This document shows, in pieces, positions 34,476 through 44,603 of a stretch of 64,000 nt of DNA. The stretch's first letter is position 1; each line of letters opens with the position of its first letter. Location: positions 868,001 through 932,000 of the forward strand of contig JARGXX010000095.1 of NCBI GenBank assembly GCA_030374765.1, read 5' to 3'. The DNA comes from Agarophyton chilense. Taxonomy: Eukaryota; Rhodophyta; Florideophyceae; Gracilariales; Gracilariaceae. The notes under the pieces are model-generated. The model saw only the letters and a list, made by a program, of their open reading frames with translations, had not been told where the DNA came from and ran no database searches. The translations under genes were made by a program, and so were the position numbers.

Positions 34476-36590
34476 CTATTGGTACTCGCTAGAGTCGGTA
34501 TCCACTGAGTATGGCAGGTTGGGGATGGGCAGCGCCAAGACTGGGGCTGTAATAATCCTTGTCTTCAGCGTGTCGAACTCTTCCACTTCAGCTTGTCTGA
34601 ATTGTTCCAGCTGTACTGGTTGTCCTTCACGCAGCTTTGCGTTGAGCGGTGCTGCTATATGCGAGTATCGCGGCACGAATCGTCGGTAGACGTTGCACAA
34701 GCCGAGGAAAGATCGCAATTGCTTCTTTGTCGGCTGAGGTTGTACTTCGCGCAGAGCCGCTGTTTGTGCCTCTTGAATGACAAGCTGTCCCGGCTTGATC
34801 ACATGTCCTAAGCACCGGACGGTGCCAGCGAATCATTCGCATTTCTTGAACTTCAAGATGATACCTGCGCTCTGCATTGCTTTGAGGATCTGCTGGACAT
34901 GCCGTAAATGGCTTTCCACATCCTGGGAAAAGATGATCACATCGTCCAAATAGACTAAACAAGTCTTCTACTTGTATCTTGAGAGTAAGATGTCCAGAGT
35001 ACTCTGGAAAGTAGCCGGTGCATTCGTTAAGCCAAAGGGCATCCTTTTGAAACCGTAGAGACCGGCGTGGCACGTAAATGCGGTTTTGTCTTGGTCTTCT
35101 TCCGCTACAGGCACCTGCCAATAGCCAGAGTTGGCGCCCAACGTGGTGAACACGTGCCCTTCTCCTAAGCTGTCAATACATTCGTCCATTCGAGGCAACG
35201 GGTATGTATCTCGAACTATAACTGCGTTCAGTTTTCGATAATCGATACAGAATCGTAAAGAACCATCAGGTTTTTGAACCAGCACCACTGGTGAGGCCCA
35301 AGCAGATTGAGCTGCTTCGATTACTCCTTCTTCCAGCATTTTGCTGACATTTTCCTCCTCAATTTGGCGAGTTCGCGGTCCCGCTCTGTAGGGTGGTTGG
35401 GAGATTGGCCGTGACCCTGGGACCAAATCAATGTGGTGTTCCGTAGCGTAGATCTCTCCTAGTTTTCCACTCCACATGGATGTATACTTCTTCAGCATGG
35501 ACCTGATCTTGGCTCTGTAGTGTTCCAACACATGTGCTAAGTCTAGCTCATCGACCAGGCTCTCTGGATCCTTTTCCGTTGGCAATTGATCTCCAGACGG
35601 AGTCTGCAGTTCTTCGTCTGTGTCACCGACATGGGTTAATCCCAATACTTCTGCAGTAGAAATATGAGTAGGGACCACCACTGTGGGGTGAGGCAAAGCT
35701 GTTGCAACAACCTCATTCTTCGGTATCTGATAATCGTTTTCGGTGAAGTTACTCACTAGTATCCAAATAGGGCTACCAGGATCAACCTGAACAACGCCGT
35801 TAGCGACTAGCAATCTACAGGATTCGTACATCCGAGTATTCGGTTGAATTACCACGAGTCCGTGTCGTTCTGTTCTTACTTGAACCCAAGTTTGGGTTTG
35901 CGCCTTCAGCATGGCACTCTTCCCTACTCGCATCCTCGGCGAGACACGTCCTCGGGATTTCCCGTATTCCATAGATGGTGGAAGTGGAGGTGCTTCGGGG
36001 CAACGACGCATTGGCTTGCGAACTATTGGTACCATTGATCCATCATCTAGTTCGACTAGTTTTCTTCGCGGGCGAATGGCTTCGACGAACTTTTCGCAAT
36101 AATCAAATCCCAATACCACTGGTGCAGCTAACGTCTTACAGACGATGAATTCGACTAGGACTACAAAGCGTACCAAACGCACCACGAGTCGAACTGTTCC
36201 CAGTGTCTTCACAGCATTTTTGTTGGCATCCCGGATGTCCGGTAAAGTACCGTATCGAATACGTTCTAAGTCCGCAGGAGCGAGCTTCGATTCCCGTATA
36301 AAGTTCGGACCAGCATCTGTGTCCAGGATAGTCAATCGACGAGATACCAGATTCCTGTCAGAGCCGATGTCGGCATAGACCTTATAGTTTCTTTTAGACA
36401 CTACCATGAGGGAACTTTCCCGTTTTGACGGACAAGCACAACGTCTCCAAGGACGATGTAACTCACAGTCAAACTGTACTCTCTTTTTGTCCGGCGAATT
36501 GATTCCGTACGGCAGAAATTTGGGAGGCCTTAAGAGAATCTTGGGCTTCCAAGCGCAGGAGCAGGGAGGCGAGCTCTCCCTTGTCAGCAC
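34476..36590 (-). pseudogene. Aspartic protease and reverse transcriptase, two in-frame stops
   Basis: The 540-codon block 36590-34968 includes protease ILDTDAGPNFIRESKLAP, a linker with MWSGKLGEIYATEHHIDLVP, and RT motifs KPDGSLRFCIDYRKLNAVI and GFKRMPFGLTNAPATFQS. After a stop at 34968 the same frame gives CLVYLDDVIIFSQD (the catalytic YLDD), a second stop at about 34840, and the connection domain RSFLGLCNVYRRFVPRYSHI. Sense is lost near 34476, where the RNase H start is scrambled. The wording is standard Ty3/gypsy. The protease variant DTDAGPN is shared with the 7-18 kb element. Confidence 0.88.
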
Positions 36591-36748
36591 TACGGGATTG
36601 ACTAGTGCCCACCCCCTAGGGGCTCCCTCACTTAGTTTTCCGGTTGCACCGGCTTATTCGCCTCAAAGGCGCCTCTTCCTACCGGAGTTTCGGGTTGTAA
36701 CACTTCAGCATTCTGAGCAACCGGCTTGTCCGTCCGGCGCATTGGTGT

Positions 36749-38653
36749 CTAAGAAAACCAACTTTTGGCTTTCCAATACATGCCCGCCGGTACGCGGCTC
36801 CTTTCCTCTTCTGAGAGTGCTCTATAATTCGTCATGATACGACTCAGATCTTTTGCAGGAAGCGTGCATTCTGCACTCAAATGGTGTTTTCCATTACATG
36901 AATAACATATCAAACCTTCACGACGGTTGGTCAACATAGGTTGTGAACGGTATGCCGTGCGAGTATCCACCCATCCGGGTTTCCCGTTCTTAAACCCTCC
37001 TTGTGGAGGCACCGTGTAGGGACGGTACATAGGGCGACGGCCCTCCATAGCCATTAGGGCTTCCTCGTCCTGAGACTCCGAGTGTGGGAGATCCACTGTA
37101 GTTACAGAAGAGTATGTATATTCCATTAAATGGACCGCCTCCTCATGCGAGTCACTCCCTTTGGGTGCCAACGACGAATATCGTGAGGGCACTGGAGATT
37201 CCAGGTGTAGCAGTTTTCTGCGCTGATTAACTCTGGCGGAGATCTTCTCCTTACTCATGGAGGTTTCAAACGCCACTGAACGACGGGGGCTACCACGCGT
37301 TCTGGCCGCGTCTCCTTCAGCTTTCGCAAACTGAACTAACTCCAAAAAGGAGCCTCTTCCATGCTTCTCTCGATATCGAGCTACCAACGACTTGATGCTC
37401 GGGTTCAACCCGTCGATGTACAAGGTAATCTTGTCCTCCGTCGAGTGGACGTTTCCACAGCGGACTGAAGCTTTGGTAAGCCTTGAGCTGTACTCAGCTT
37501 CGCCCTTCTCAGGCTTTTGGGTCACATCCCTTAGGTCCAGGATCGCCTGACGTATCGCGTTTGAAGTCGCGTAACTGCGCAGCAAATACTGCACCACCTC
37601 TGGCCATTAGGTAACGCCGCCTTCATTGGCTGTCAATGATCCGCATACGGAACGATATTGCTCTAAAGCAAAACCCTTCAAGAAGTGTGGTAAAGACAAA
37701 AATGCCTGTGGTTCACTCATCTCTAGAGTGTCTGCTTCGGCAACGAATCGAGTGAGAAACTCGATAACGAGAATGGGGTGTTTCCCATCAAATGTTAAAT
37801 CGTTAAGGCCGATCTTCAATCGTTTGATGTGATCCTTCACCTTCGCGGTTTCGCGTCCTGAGCGCTTCTTGCTCTTCACCTTCAGACGGTAGTACCTGTA
37901 ATTCAGGACCTTTCGATAAAGCGGATTCGTGCGCGGGAGCACCTTCAATACTCTGTAAGGTGAGCCTTTTTTTTTTCATTAACCACGAAGACGTGTTCTT
38001 TTTCCGAGATCGAGACCTTCGATCACCATCATCCCTGTCGTCGTCATCTGACGTATCTGAATCATCACAATCATCAGTACTGGAACTGAAGCCCTCCGTA
38101 CTTGACGATTCATCACTCGAATGACGTGCGGACTTCCGCTTCTTACGTCGTGACTTCGAATTCTTCGAACGAGCTTCCTCCCAAGGAGCTCCTTTCTCTT
38201 CCAGCACGACTGGTTTAGCAGCAGTCTGCGCATGAACTGCCGCCTCCAGGCGTTCTAAACGAGGGTTAACTCGAGTGAGGACTTCTTCTACATCCACGGT
38301 TAAGCCGGGTAGCTCATCGGGCGTATTCCCGTACCTCTCCATAGATGGTTCAAATCCTCACGTAGTGTTTTCACTGATGCAGAGACCTGCTTCCCATCGT
38401 CTTGACGATCGAGTGCTTGATGCGCACTGCGTAATTGTTCGACATCAGCGATAAGAGCGGCGATCTGCGATTCAAACGCAACCATGCGCACACGCGAAGC
38501 GCTTGACTCAGACTTGAGACGACGCACTTCCCTGCGCAAATCATCCTCTTCTTGAGGTCCGACGACCTCAGGGTCAACTACGGCTTCTGTAGTGGGCGCG
38601 ACTGCCGCTGCCACAGGGGCCGGTACATCCGAGAGATCTCGTTCATTATTCAC
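36749..38653 (-). pseudogene. Chromovirus gag in three frames
   Basis: N-terminal piece 38653-38300 is a predicted coiled coil (LRREVRRLKSESSASRVRMV). A frameshift near 38330 leads to an acidic Ser/Asp-rich piece. A second shift at the poly-A run near 37970 leads to the capsid piece (NPLYRKVLNYRYYRLK onward). A TAA at 37607 precedes the final piece 37597-36749, which holds VRCGNVHSTEDKITLYIDGL and a CCHC zinc knuckle CYSCNGKHHLSAEC (CX2CX4HX4C). The homologous gag at 1-1533 confirms the joins. It is non-functional. Confidence 0.82.
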
Positions 38654-38975
38654 CGAGCGTGAGCGCGACGATACAGTCGTTCTCCGGCTTCAAAAGATGA
38701 GGCGAGCCTCGGTTTCGGGGGAGATCCCGCAGGACCGGGGCGACCAGTACTCGACTGGCTTCGGGTCTTCGGCATCCTAGACCAAACCTGAGTCCAAGTG
38801 CGAACCAAATGGTGTCTTCGACTTCTCGACCACGTGTTCAACCACGAAGAATTCCGCAGTTGCTGGAGGTGGTTCGATAAACAAACACTGTAGTGATTCC
38901 ACTTCTTCCAAGTATCGATATCGATTCCACGCTCCAGGAACGAATTGTTCAATGCATCTGACCACAGTAGTTTTA

Positions 38976-38990
38976 AGTCGGGACACCACT
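38976..38990 (-). other. Putative primer-binding site
   Basis: On the minus strand AGTGGTGTCCCGACTT follows the LTR end GCTACA, close to the strings at 1745 and 7795. Confidence 0.65.
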
Positions 38991-39327
38991 TGTAGCATCC
39001 GCTCTAACGGAGAGAGCAGACACCTGCGACAGCGTTCGGACTGCCAATGGGTCGCTTGCGGCGAAGGAAAAGGGGTGGTAGAGCTACAACACCAGCGAGC
39101 TGGAAGTGGGGTGTAAGGCCACTACTCGCCAGCGAGGGTGAACAGTGCAACTGTAAAACGTTGATGGGACGTAGGTACGAGACGGCTCGTGAAGTGGTTG
39201 GGGGCTGAATATCTATTATAGCTCGTCCGGATCTCCGGTTAAGGAATCCTAAGCGAGGAACAGAATAGTCATGATGCCCATGTTGTCTCCTTTACTTGGA
39301 GTCGGCGCTCACCTCTGGTACACTATA
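38991..39327 (-). repeat. 5' LTR, first piece (interrupted)
   Basis: Matches 30221-30557 with about 11 differences and stops at the transposon end. The sequence resumes at 55504. Confidence 0.92.
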
Positions 39328-39351
39328 TCGTCTGTGTTCTCGGAATGCTAG
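39328..39351 (+). repeat. Left terminal inverted repeat
   Basis: TCGTCT followed by the shared core GTGTTCTCGGAATGCTAG. It pairs with 55480-55503, with mismatches at positions 3 and 6. Confidence 0.9.
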
Positions 39352-39425
39352 ATAAGTGTGCTAGATAGCTAGTTTTGTAAATAACAAGCCTAAAAATCTA
39401 AGAATTTTTGCAGATTGCGCTAGTT
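39347..39425. repeat. Left subterminal GCTAG motifs
   Basis: GCTAG occurs at about 39347, 39360, 39368 (as GCTAGTTTT) and 39418. Similar motifs cluster at the right end. These are likely transposase-binding repeats as in CACTA elements; that role is inferred. Confidence 0.6.
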
Positions 39426-40007
39426 CGGCACCTGAAAAAAAATTTTTTTGGAAATAAGAACTCCATGCATCTTAGTGTTTTGACCATTTAATGCAGTTTA
39501 ATCTGCATTTGCAGTTTACTGGTCACTTTTGACCGCTCTAGGTGGAGATCCCTACCAACGCAGTCGTCAGTACCTTCTACCTCCTTACTGGCCCTTTTGC
39601 TTACTAGGCTCCAGCGTTCCACCGGGAGGGTATTTGATGTTGAAGAAGTCCACCACCGCATTCTCAACCTCGTCTACCTCCCCACTGCTCAAGTTCCTCA
39701 CACCCGGCTGCCCCACCACACACACATTCCCACCCTTCTTCTCCACATCCTTACCAACCCTCCTCTTCTTCAGCCGAATCTCTCCAACTCCTCCCCCTTT
39801 CCATTCCTCTCTCCCCTTCTTCATCCCAGCCGGCTCCCCGCGTCTCCCTGGCGTCACCGGCGACCCTTTCGCTCTCCCCCTCTCCTCTCCCACCTCCTTC
39901 AGATACTCTGAAACAACTGTTCAAAGAGCGGTATCATATCGTTACCTATGTGCAGCGTACAAGAAAGACTAGCAAACCGGAACGCCTTTACTAAGATGTT
40001 CAGTTAG
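39352..40007. other. Left flank of the giant transposon, pyrimidine-rich
   Basis: After the subterminal part, 39660-39910 is extremely pyrimidine-rich on the plus strand. ORFs exist on both strands (39529-39972 plus; 39585-39893 minus, basic and Gly/Glu-rich). I cannot tell whether either is real. The minus one has the purine-rich coding style of the large ORF at 49-51.6 kb. Confidence 0.35.
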
Positions 40008-40835
40008 CAAACACTCTTCACATCGACCTTATCGTTAACAATCACACTAACTACACTCTTCGGAGTTATAGACCCAGCTCTTCAATATACGCTTCCATTC
40101 AGATTCAACTCTCTCCTTCGGTTCATTCTCATAACGCTATTGAGGTGTCCTATCCAAAGCCTGCTGCACATTCTCATAATCGAAGGAGGCGTACAATGTA
40201 TAAACGCGTTATACGGGTCTCTACAAACTACGCCGTTCAATCCAAACCAGCGATATACCTGGAAGAAACGAGCCTTTCTGGAATTCGGGGCTCTTCTCCT
40301 TACTCTACTCATCCCCCTCAACGCCATACTTTTCCTCGTTCACCGCTTCATTCCAGTCAGCGGTACCCTTTCATCAGACGTAAAGACAAATTGTATCGCC
40401 TTCTCCACAGGAGGGGCTGCAGTTGGCGCTTTGGCATATCTTCTCCAGCTTGTTTCTATATCCTTCTTTCCAGAGTCCTATCTTAACACAAAGTTCACAA
40501 TGACCCCGGAACCACGGAGAACCTCTTTTATGAACCTCGTGCTTGGCGCCCTCTCCCACTCTTTTCAACAGGCTTTATTCATATCCAGTCCGGCTGTAAC
40601 CTTCCGACTACTCGGTATGAGGCTGTCGGCATGCACTTTCGCTGCACTCTCTTCAACCGCCTTTTCCACATCTCGCATTGAGGGCCCTGGTGTTCCTATA
40701 CTGCTTGGTAACACAGTGGATGTCGTAATCTTGATATCTTCGACAGTTGTCATTCACTATGAGAAAGTGAAAGCAAGTGCTGCTCTCACGCGTTTCAATC
40801 CAGTTGTTCAGGAGTTTCTACTGAAAGACGACTGA
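40008..40835 (+). CDS. Multi-pass membrane protein-like ORF, start unclear
   Basis: Open from a TAG at 40005 to a stop at 40833. It is hydrophobic in several stretches: about 40015-40170, FGALLLTLLIPLNAILFLVH (about 40290-40350), GAAVGALAYLLQLVSISF, and VPILLGNTVDVVILISSTVV near the end. No ATG lies near the 5' end, so the start may be upstream of a small intron or non-ATG, or the gene is truncated. No family is recognised. Its neighbour at 40917 is convergent. It might encode an integral membrane cargo protein; the alternative is a decayed ORF. Confidence 0.4.
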   Translation, partial: QTLFTSTLSLTITLTTLFGVIDPALQYTLPFRFNSLLRFILITLLRCPIQSLLHILIIEGGVQCINALYGSLQTTPFNPNQRYTWKKRAFLEFGALLLTLLIPLNAILFLVHRFIPVSGTLSSDVKTNCIAFSTGGAAVGALAYLLQLVSISFFPESYLNTKFTMTPEPRRTSFMNLVLGALSHSFQQALFISSPAVTFRLLGMRLSACTFAALSSTAFSTSRIEGPGVPILLGNTVDVVILISSTVVIHYEKVKASAALTRFNPVVQEFLLKDD

Positions 40836-40916
40836 TCACTATTACAAGAAAAGGGGACTACTCCACATATTACCTCAAATTGTACTCTTTATTGTTCAAT
40901 AGGTAACAGATACTAT

Positions 40917-43045
40917 CTAGTCGTCGTCTTCATCCATTATCATACCGCCGTCTTCATAGTCTCCATCTGTGTTAGCCGAGTTGAGACCCATCCCAGGTTC
41001 ATCATCCTCTTCTTCATACTCCTCTTCCCCACTTTCAACAACTTCCATTTTATAATCTTCATCCAATTCCTCATCCTCATCTACCTGGACGTCTTTATCA
41101 TGACCCTTGTTGGAATCATCCTCTTCGAACTTAGGCCGAAATGCTGGTTGCTTATGCACTGCGTCCGGTAGCTTGTACCCATCCGGTACCAAGTACATGT
41201 GATACCTCATGCAAACTTCCTTAACCAATGCATCCTCGTAACCAGCTCCAGCATGAAACACATCTCCTCTTCCAATAAAAAAGGAGTACGGCGGAATCCT
41301 GAACTTCCTCACTACCATCGTCCGAGACAGCCGCTTCAAGCTCCTGTCGTCGGGAACGTACATGTTATGTGACCTCTCACAAACCCAAAGCATAAACGAA
41401 CTCGCTCCCGACGCCATCATGAAGAACCCTGGAACCTCTCCGACGTTCTTCTCGGCATCGGTCAGTCCTCGAAAGTCCGTATGTAACACCTGCGTTGGAC
41501 AGCCCTCCGCCGTAAGCAGCACTCGCCCCCCTGTTTCAGGGGATACATCCTCTTCTTCCCCGACCGGTTGTTGCACAACCGAAGAGCGGCCGCAATCTGT
41601 CCAAACCTCGCATCCAACAATGCCCTTTTCCTCACCATTAAAACGTTGTTCTCGTCCCCCTCCACAGAATCCACAATCCCCACCTTCGTCGTAATGTACC
41701 GCCCAACTCCCTTCATTCTATCTCCAGCGTCTCTCTCCTCACCAGCGTTGATTATAGCGTCCCATTTCTTTCTATTTCCTTCAATCGTCAAGTCCGGCTG
41801 GTTAAAGAAATCCGTCTGGAAGAACTCTAGCAAAGTCCCAGTCACATACCCATCGAAGTTTACCCCCCTCTTCTTCGCCTCATCCGCCATCGCCTCGTCC
41901 GTGGCAAACTCTTCCAGCACACAAAATCCTTTCTCCATCAGCTCACTTCTCTTAGTCGCGAAGTACTCGCGGGCCAAGTCATCCCTCTCCATTGCTGCCA
42001 TCCATATCGCCTGCTCTTCATTCACAGGTTGGTCCTTCGTCGGTAGAATCACCCCAAGAACCGGTTCTTTCGTGGAACCCAGTTCCTTGTGCCTGTTATG
42101 AGCAGCACGCCAATAAACCGCATGGTGCACACTTTTCAAGTCTTCTACCCTCAAGCACTCCGCCCTGTGCTTGTTCCGTAGGTAAATCATCTGCATCCAG
42201 AGGTGCTGATGCTTCACTCCATTTTCACCCGACGGCCACTCGCTCGGAAGTGCATTCACCAAGTACACCCACGACATACCCGACCCCCCCGCATACGGTC
42301 CCGCCCTCTTCAGCCCCTTCGGAACACCCTCCAGATTATTGTCTTCGAAGCCACGCATTTGCACACCTTCCTCCTCTTCGTCCCCTACAAATGCACCCTG
42401 CCCCCCGTCATCATCCCGTTCATCCTCACTCGATGAGAAAACATTGAGTACATGTTCCTTCAAGAAGCGCTTCACCTCTTTCCTGCTCATCTTCTTGAAC
42501 ACATCCACCACGTCAGCCGGTATTTGAGCCGCAGATGTGCCCACCGTCTTTCTCCTCTTCCTATTCCGCTTTAAAGGCTGTTCATACTCGCGTTCATCAT
42601 CACTAATGACCACAGCCTTTCTCTTCCCCTTTCTCTGTCTAGGTTCCATCACCCTCTCACCCGCAGCATCCAGCCCGCGCTCAGTACCTTTTCTAGTTCG
42701 TGTGATGCGTCTGGGAACCACGGTTTCCTGGTGGGGTACAGACTCCCCAGCACTCGACGAAGGAACATTCACAGAAGGTGGCACCTCCACCACATCCTTC
42801 TCCGCACTTGGGGACGCCAGACTCACTTTCAGACCGCCTTCAATCCGCCTTTGTGCGATTTTCATCCTCTTCGACACCAACCCCGGCCACAACCGCTTCG
42901 GACCACTGAGCTCCATCTTCGCCGTTTGCATGCAAAGGTACTCCCTTAAAGACACCTCGGTGTATCCCATCACAATTGTGCTGTCTAGAACCTTCCCCGC
43001 CGTCAGACCCTTCTCCTTTCCCGCCCTTTCGCATAGTTGGAACAT
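40917..43045 (-). pseudogene. Putative Fe(II)/2-oxoglutarate dioxygenase, one frameshift
   Basis: A 527-codon block from ATG 43045 has a disordered basic/acidic N-terminal half (Lys/Arg nuclear-localisation-like clusters, SDDE, DEEEEG). The oxygenase-like start follows (MEKGFCVLEEFATDEAM). Near 41545-41580 the sense switches by one base to a second frame running to 40917. That frame has TQVLHTDFRGL (an HxD metal motif, His near 41483), GDVFHAGAGYED (possible distal His) and RYHMYLVPDG (possible 2-oxoglutarate Arg), then a long acidic tail. The phytanoyl-hydroxylase-like fold is inferred from this motif order. The frameshift is a mutation, sequencing error or programmed shift. Substrate unknown; DNA, RNA or chromatin is plausible from the neighbours. 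Confidence 0.5.
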
Positions 43046-43229
43046 TCCTATGGCGCATTGGAAGAACTGCTTTCGCGTCTCCTGGAAACGTCCCCATATT
43101 CCCCGTAGAACCCATCCTCACCCTCACATGTAGCTGCAAACAACGGATTGCGAAACGGAATATTTCGTCTTCGAGTCCTAACAACCAGTCACTCGACACA
43201 TGCGCAAGCGTTAGCACTGGACCCTCCTT

Positions 43230-44603
43230 TCATACGTTCTCAAAGAACTCCAGGAGACCTTCGCTCCTGACGAATTTCAACCAAAGAGTCGCATAGCGAT
43301 TCAAATGGCGCAAGCTGTAGATTCCTATAGCTTCGCTCGTCTTCAGCGCCCCAGCTATCCGTGTAGGAGTAAGGTCAGCCAACTTGGTTCTCTTATCGTC
43401 AATCAAGTTGCAAATGAAGGACACTGTCGAATGAACCTTGTCGGCGAAACTCATCTTCAACACATTTGAACTCATTTCATTGAGTACATTACCAAGATCG
43501 GGCACTTCGTTCAGCGATAAAGGCTTCCGGTCCTTGCGTCTCCAAAGAACGACATCAAGAGACCGCACAATTTCCAACCACTTTCTCCCTTCAGAGGGAT
43601 CATTCTTCAGATCTCGCAGAACCAAGACGCGGTGATGACCGTCAATGAGTATGACAGGCACCACTACCCTCCCATTGTGAACAATTTCACTGAAATCTAA
43701 TTCCATTCCCCCGACGATGGCAACAGCAATCGACCCTGCCGACGCAAGCCAGCCAAACGTTTTGCACTTTGCCATCGTCGCCGCCTTGTGTTCCGCATTC
43801 ACACTTCTGACAGTCTTCTCGGGGATTTGTATGTCATCTATGTCCACAATCAAGCGGCACTGGTCATAGTCTGAAACAGAGATCTTCTTTTCCACGAGAG
43901 TTCTATCCACTTCCTGCGAAGGAACGGCATCGCCGTCATCGAACAACTCCAACTCGGGACCGGTGTCCGAATCCCCGCGTACATTCACTGCTGACCCCAC
44001 CTCCACAACATCTTCATCAGAATCATCCACTATCGTCACCCTCTTTTTCGGCTTGACGGGTTGCTTCATGGCCGGCGGCACTGTTGGTGGCTGTGCCCTC
44101 TTCCCCCTCAAAGGCATAGCAGACTCCTTCGAGGGGGTCACGCTTTTGGGAGTCTCCGGCCGAAGAGGCCCTGGAGTCAGCACAGAGGAGACGCGTGTCA
44201 TCATCGAGGTATCCCATGCGTATATACCTGCCAACACCATATCCTTCAGCAACTCCGGCGGCTCCTCTGCTCCCTTGAAGGAGTACGGATACTTGGAGTT
44301 GATCCCCTCCTTAATTTCAGTTCTCCAGATGGCCACCAAGTCCTCTCCCGGCTTCGCAGACTCGCGCAACGAATGGCCATGCATCGCTCTGCAAAGCGCC
44401 TTCCCGGCCGCTCCACTGCCCCCAACACCTCTCAACTCCGCAGTGCCAACCATAGTACCCTTCTGCTTTCCTGTCCCATCCGCCAGGAACAACGCCAATC
44501 TATCCCCACCAGCCAGATTGTTTCCCGATGTAGCTTTTCGCAGAGTGGCGCGTGGAGTACCCCGCGGAGTACCCCTCGCTTTCGCTTCGCCTCGAGTCAT
44601 CAT
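43230..44603 (-). CDS. ParB/Srx-fold protein
   Basis: An uninterrupted 457-codon ORF. Residues 1-230 are mostly basic or disordered (MMTRGEAKARGTPRGTPRAT, a Pro/Lys stretch, then SDEDVVEVGS). From about residue 250 comes a ParB/sulfiredoxin-like domain: CRLIVDIDDIQIPEKTVR (the typical entry strand and motif) and, after about 65 residues, VVVPVILIDGHHRVLVLRDL, whose DGHHR matches the GxHR-type box of the fold. A helical C-terminus follows (LADLTPTRIAGALKTSEAIG). Family members bind DNA and hydrolyse CTP, or act as nucleases or kinases. Eukaryotic cases are rare outside mobile DNA. It is divergent from the methyltransferase gene across a palindrome array. The dioxygenase-like gene follows 185 bases downstream. 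Confidence 0.65.
   Translation of the reverse strand: MMTRGEAKARGTPRGTPRATLRKATSGNNLAGGDRLALFLADGTGKQKGTMVGTAELRGVGGSGAAGKALCRAMHGHSLRESAKPGEDLVAIWRTEIKEGINSKYPYSFKGAEEPPELLKDMVLAGIYAWDTSMMTRVSSVLTPGPLRPETPKSVTPSKESAMPLRGKRAQPPTVPPAMKQPVKPKKRVTIVDDSDEDVVEVGSAVNVRGDSDTGPELELFDDGDAVPSQEVDRTLVEKKISVSDYDQCRLIVDIDDIQIPEKTVRSVNAEHKAATMAKCKTFGWLASAGSIAVAIVGGMELDFSEIVHNGRVVVPVILIDGHHRVLVLRDLKNDPSEGRKWLEIVRSLDVVLWRRKDRKPLSLNEVPDLGNVLNEMSSNVLKMSFADKVHSTVSFICNLIDDKRTKLADLTPTRIAGALKTSEAIGIYSLRHLNRYATLWLKFVRSEGLLEFFENV

Noticed and set aside
39321-39333. Element start at CACTA (CACTATATCG), as in classical CACTA transposons
   Set aside because: CACTAT also occurs in the uninterrupted LTR at 30551-30556, so it belongs to the target; the inverted-repeat match starts at 39328.
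43205-43240. Intron joining the ParB-like ORF to the dioxygenase-like ORF (GTATGA donor and CTAAC branch-like site)
   Set aside because: No acceptor gives an open join into the second frame, and the second ORF has its own ATG at 43045 after a normal gap.
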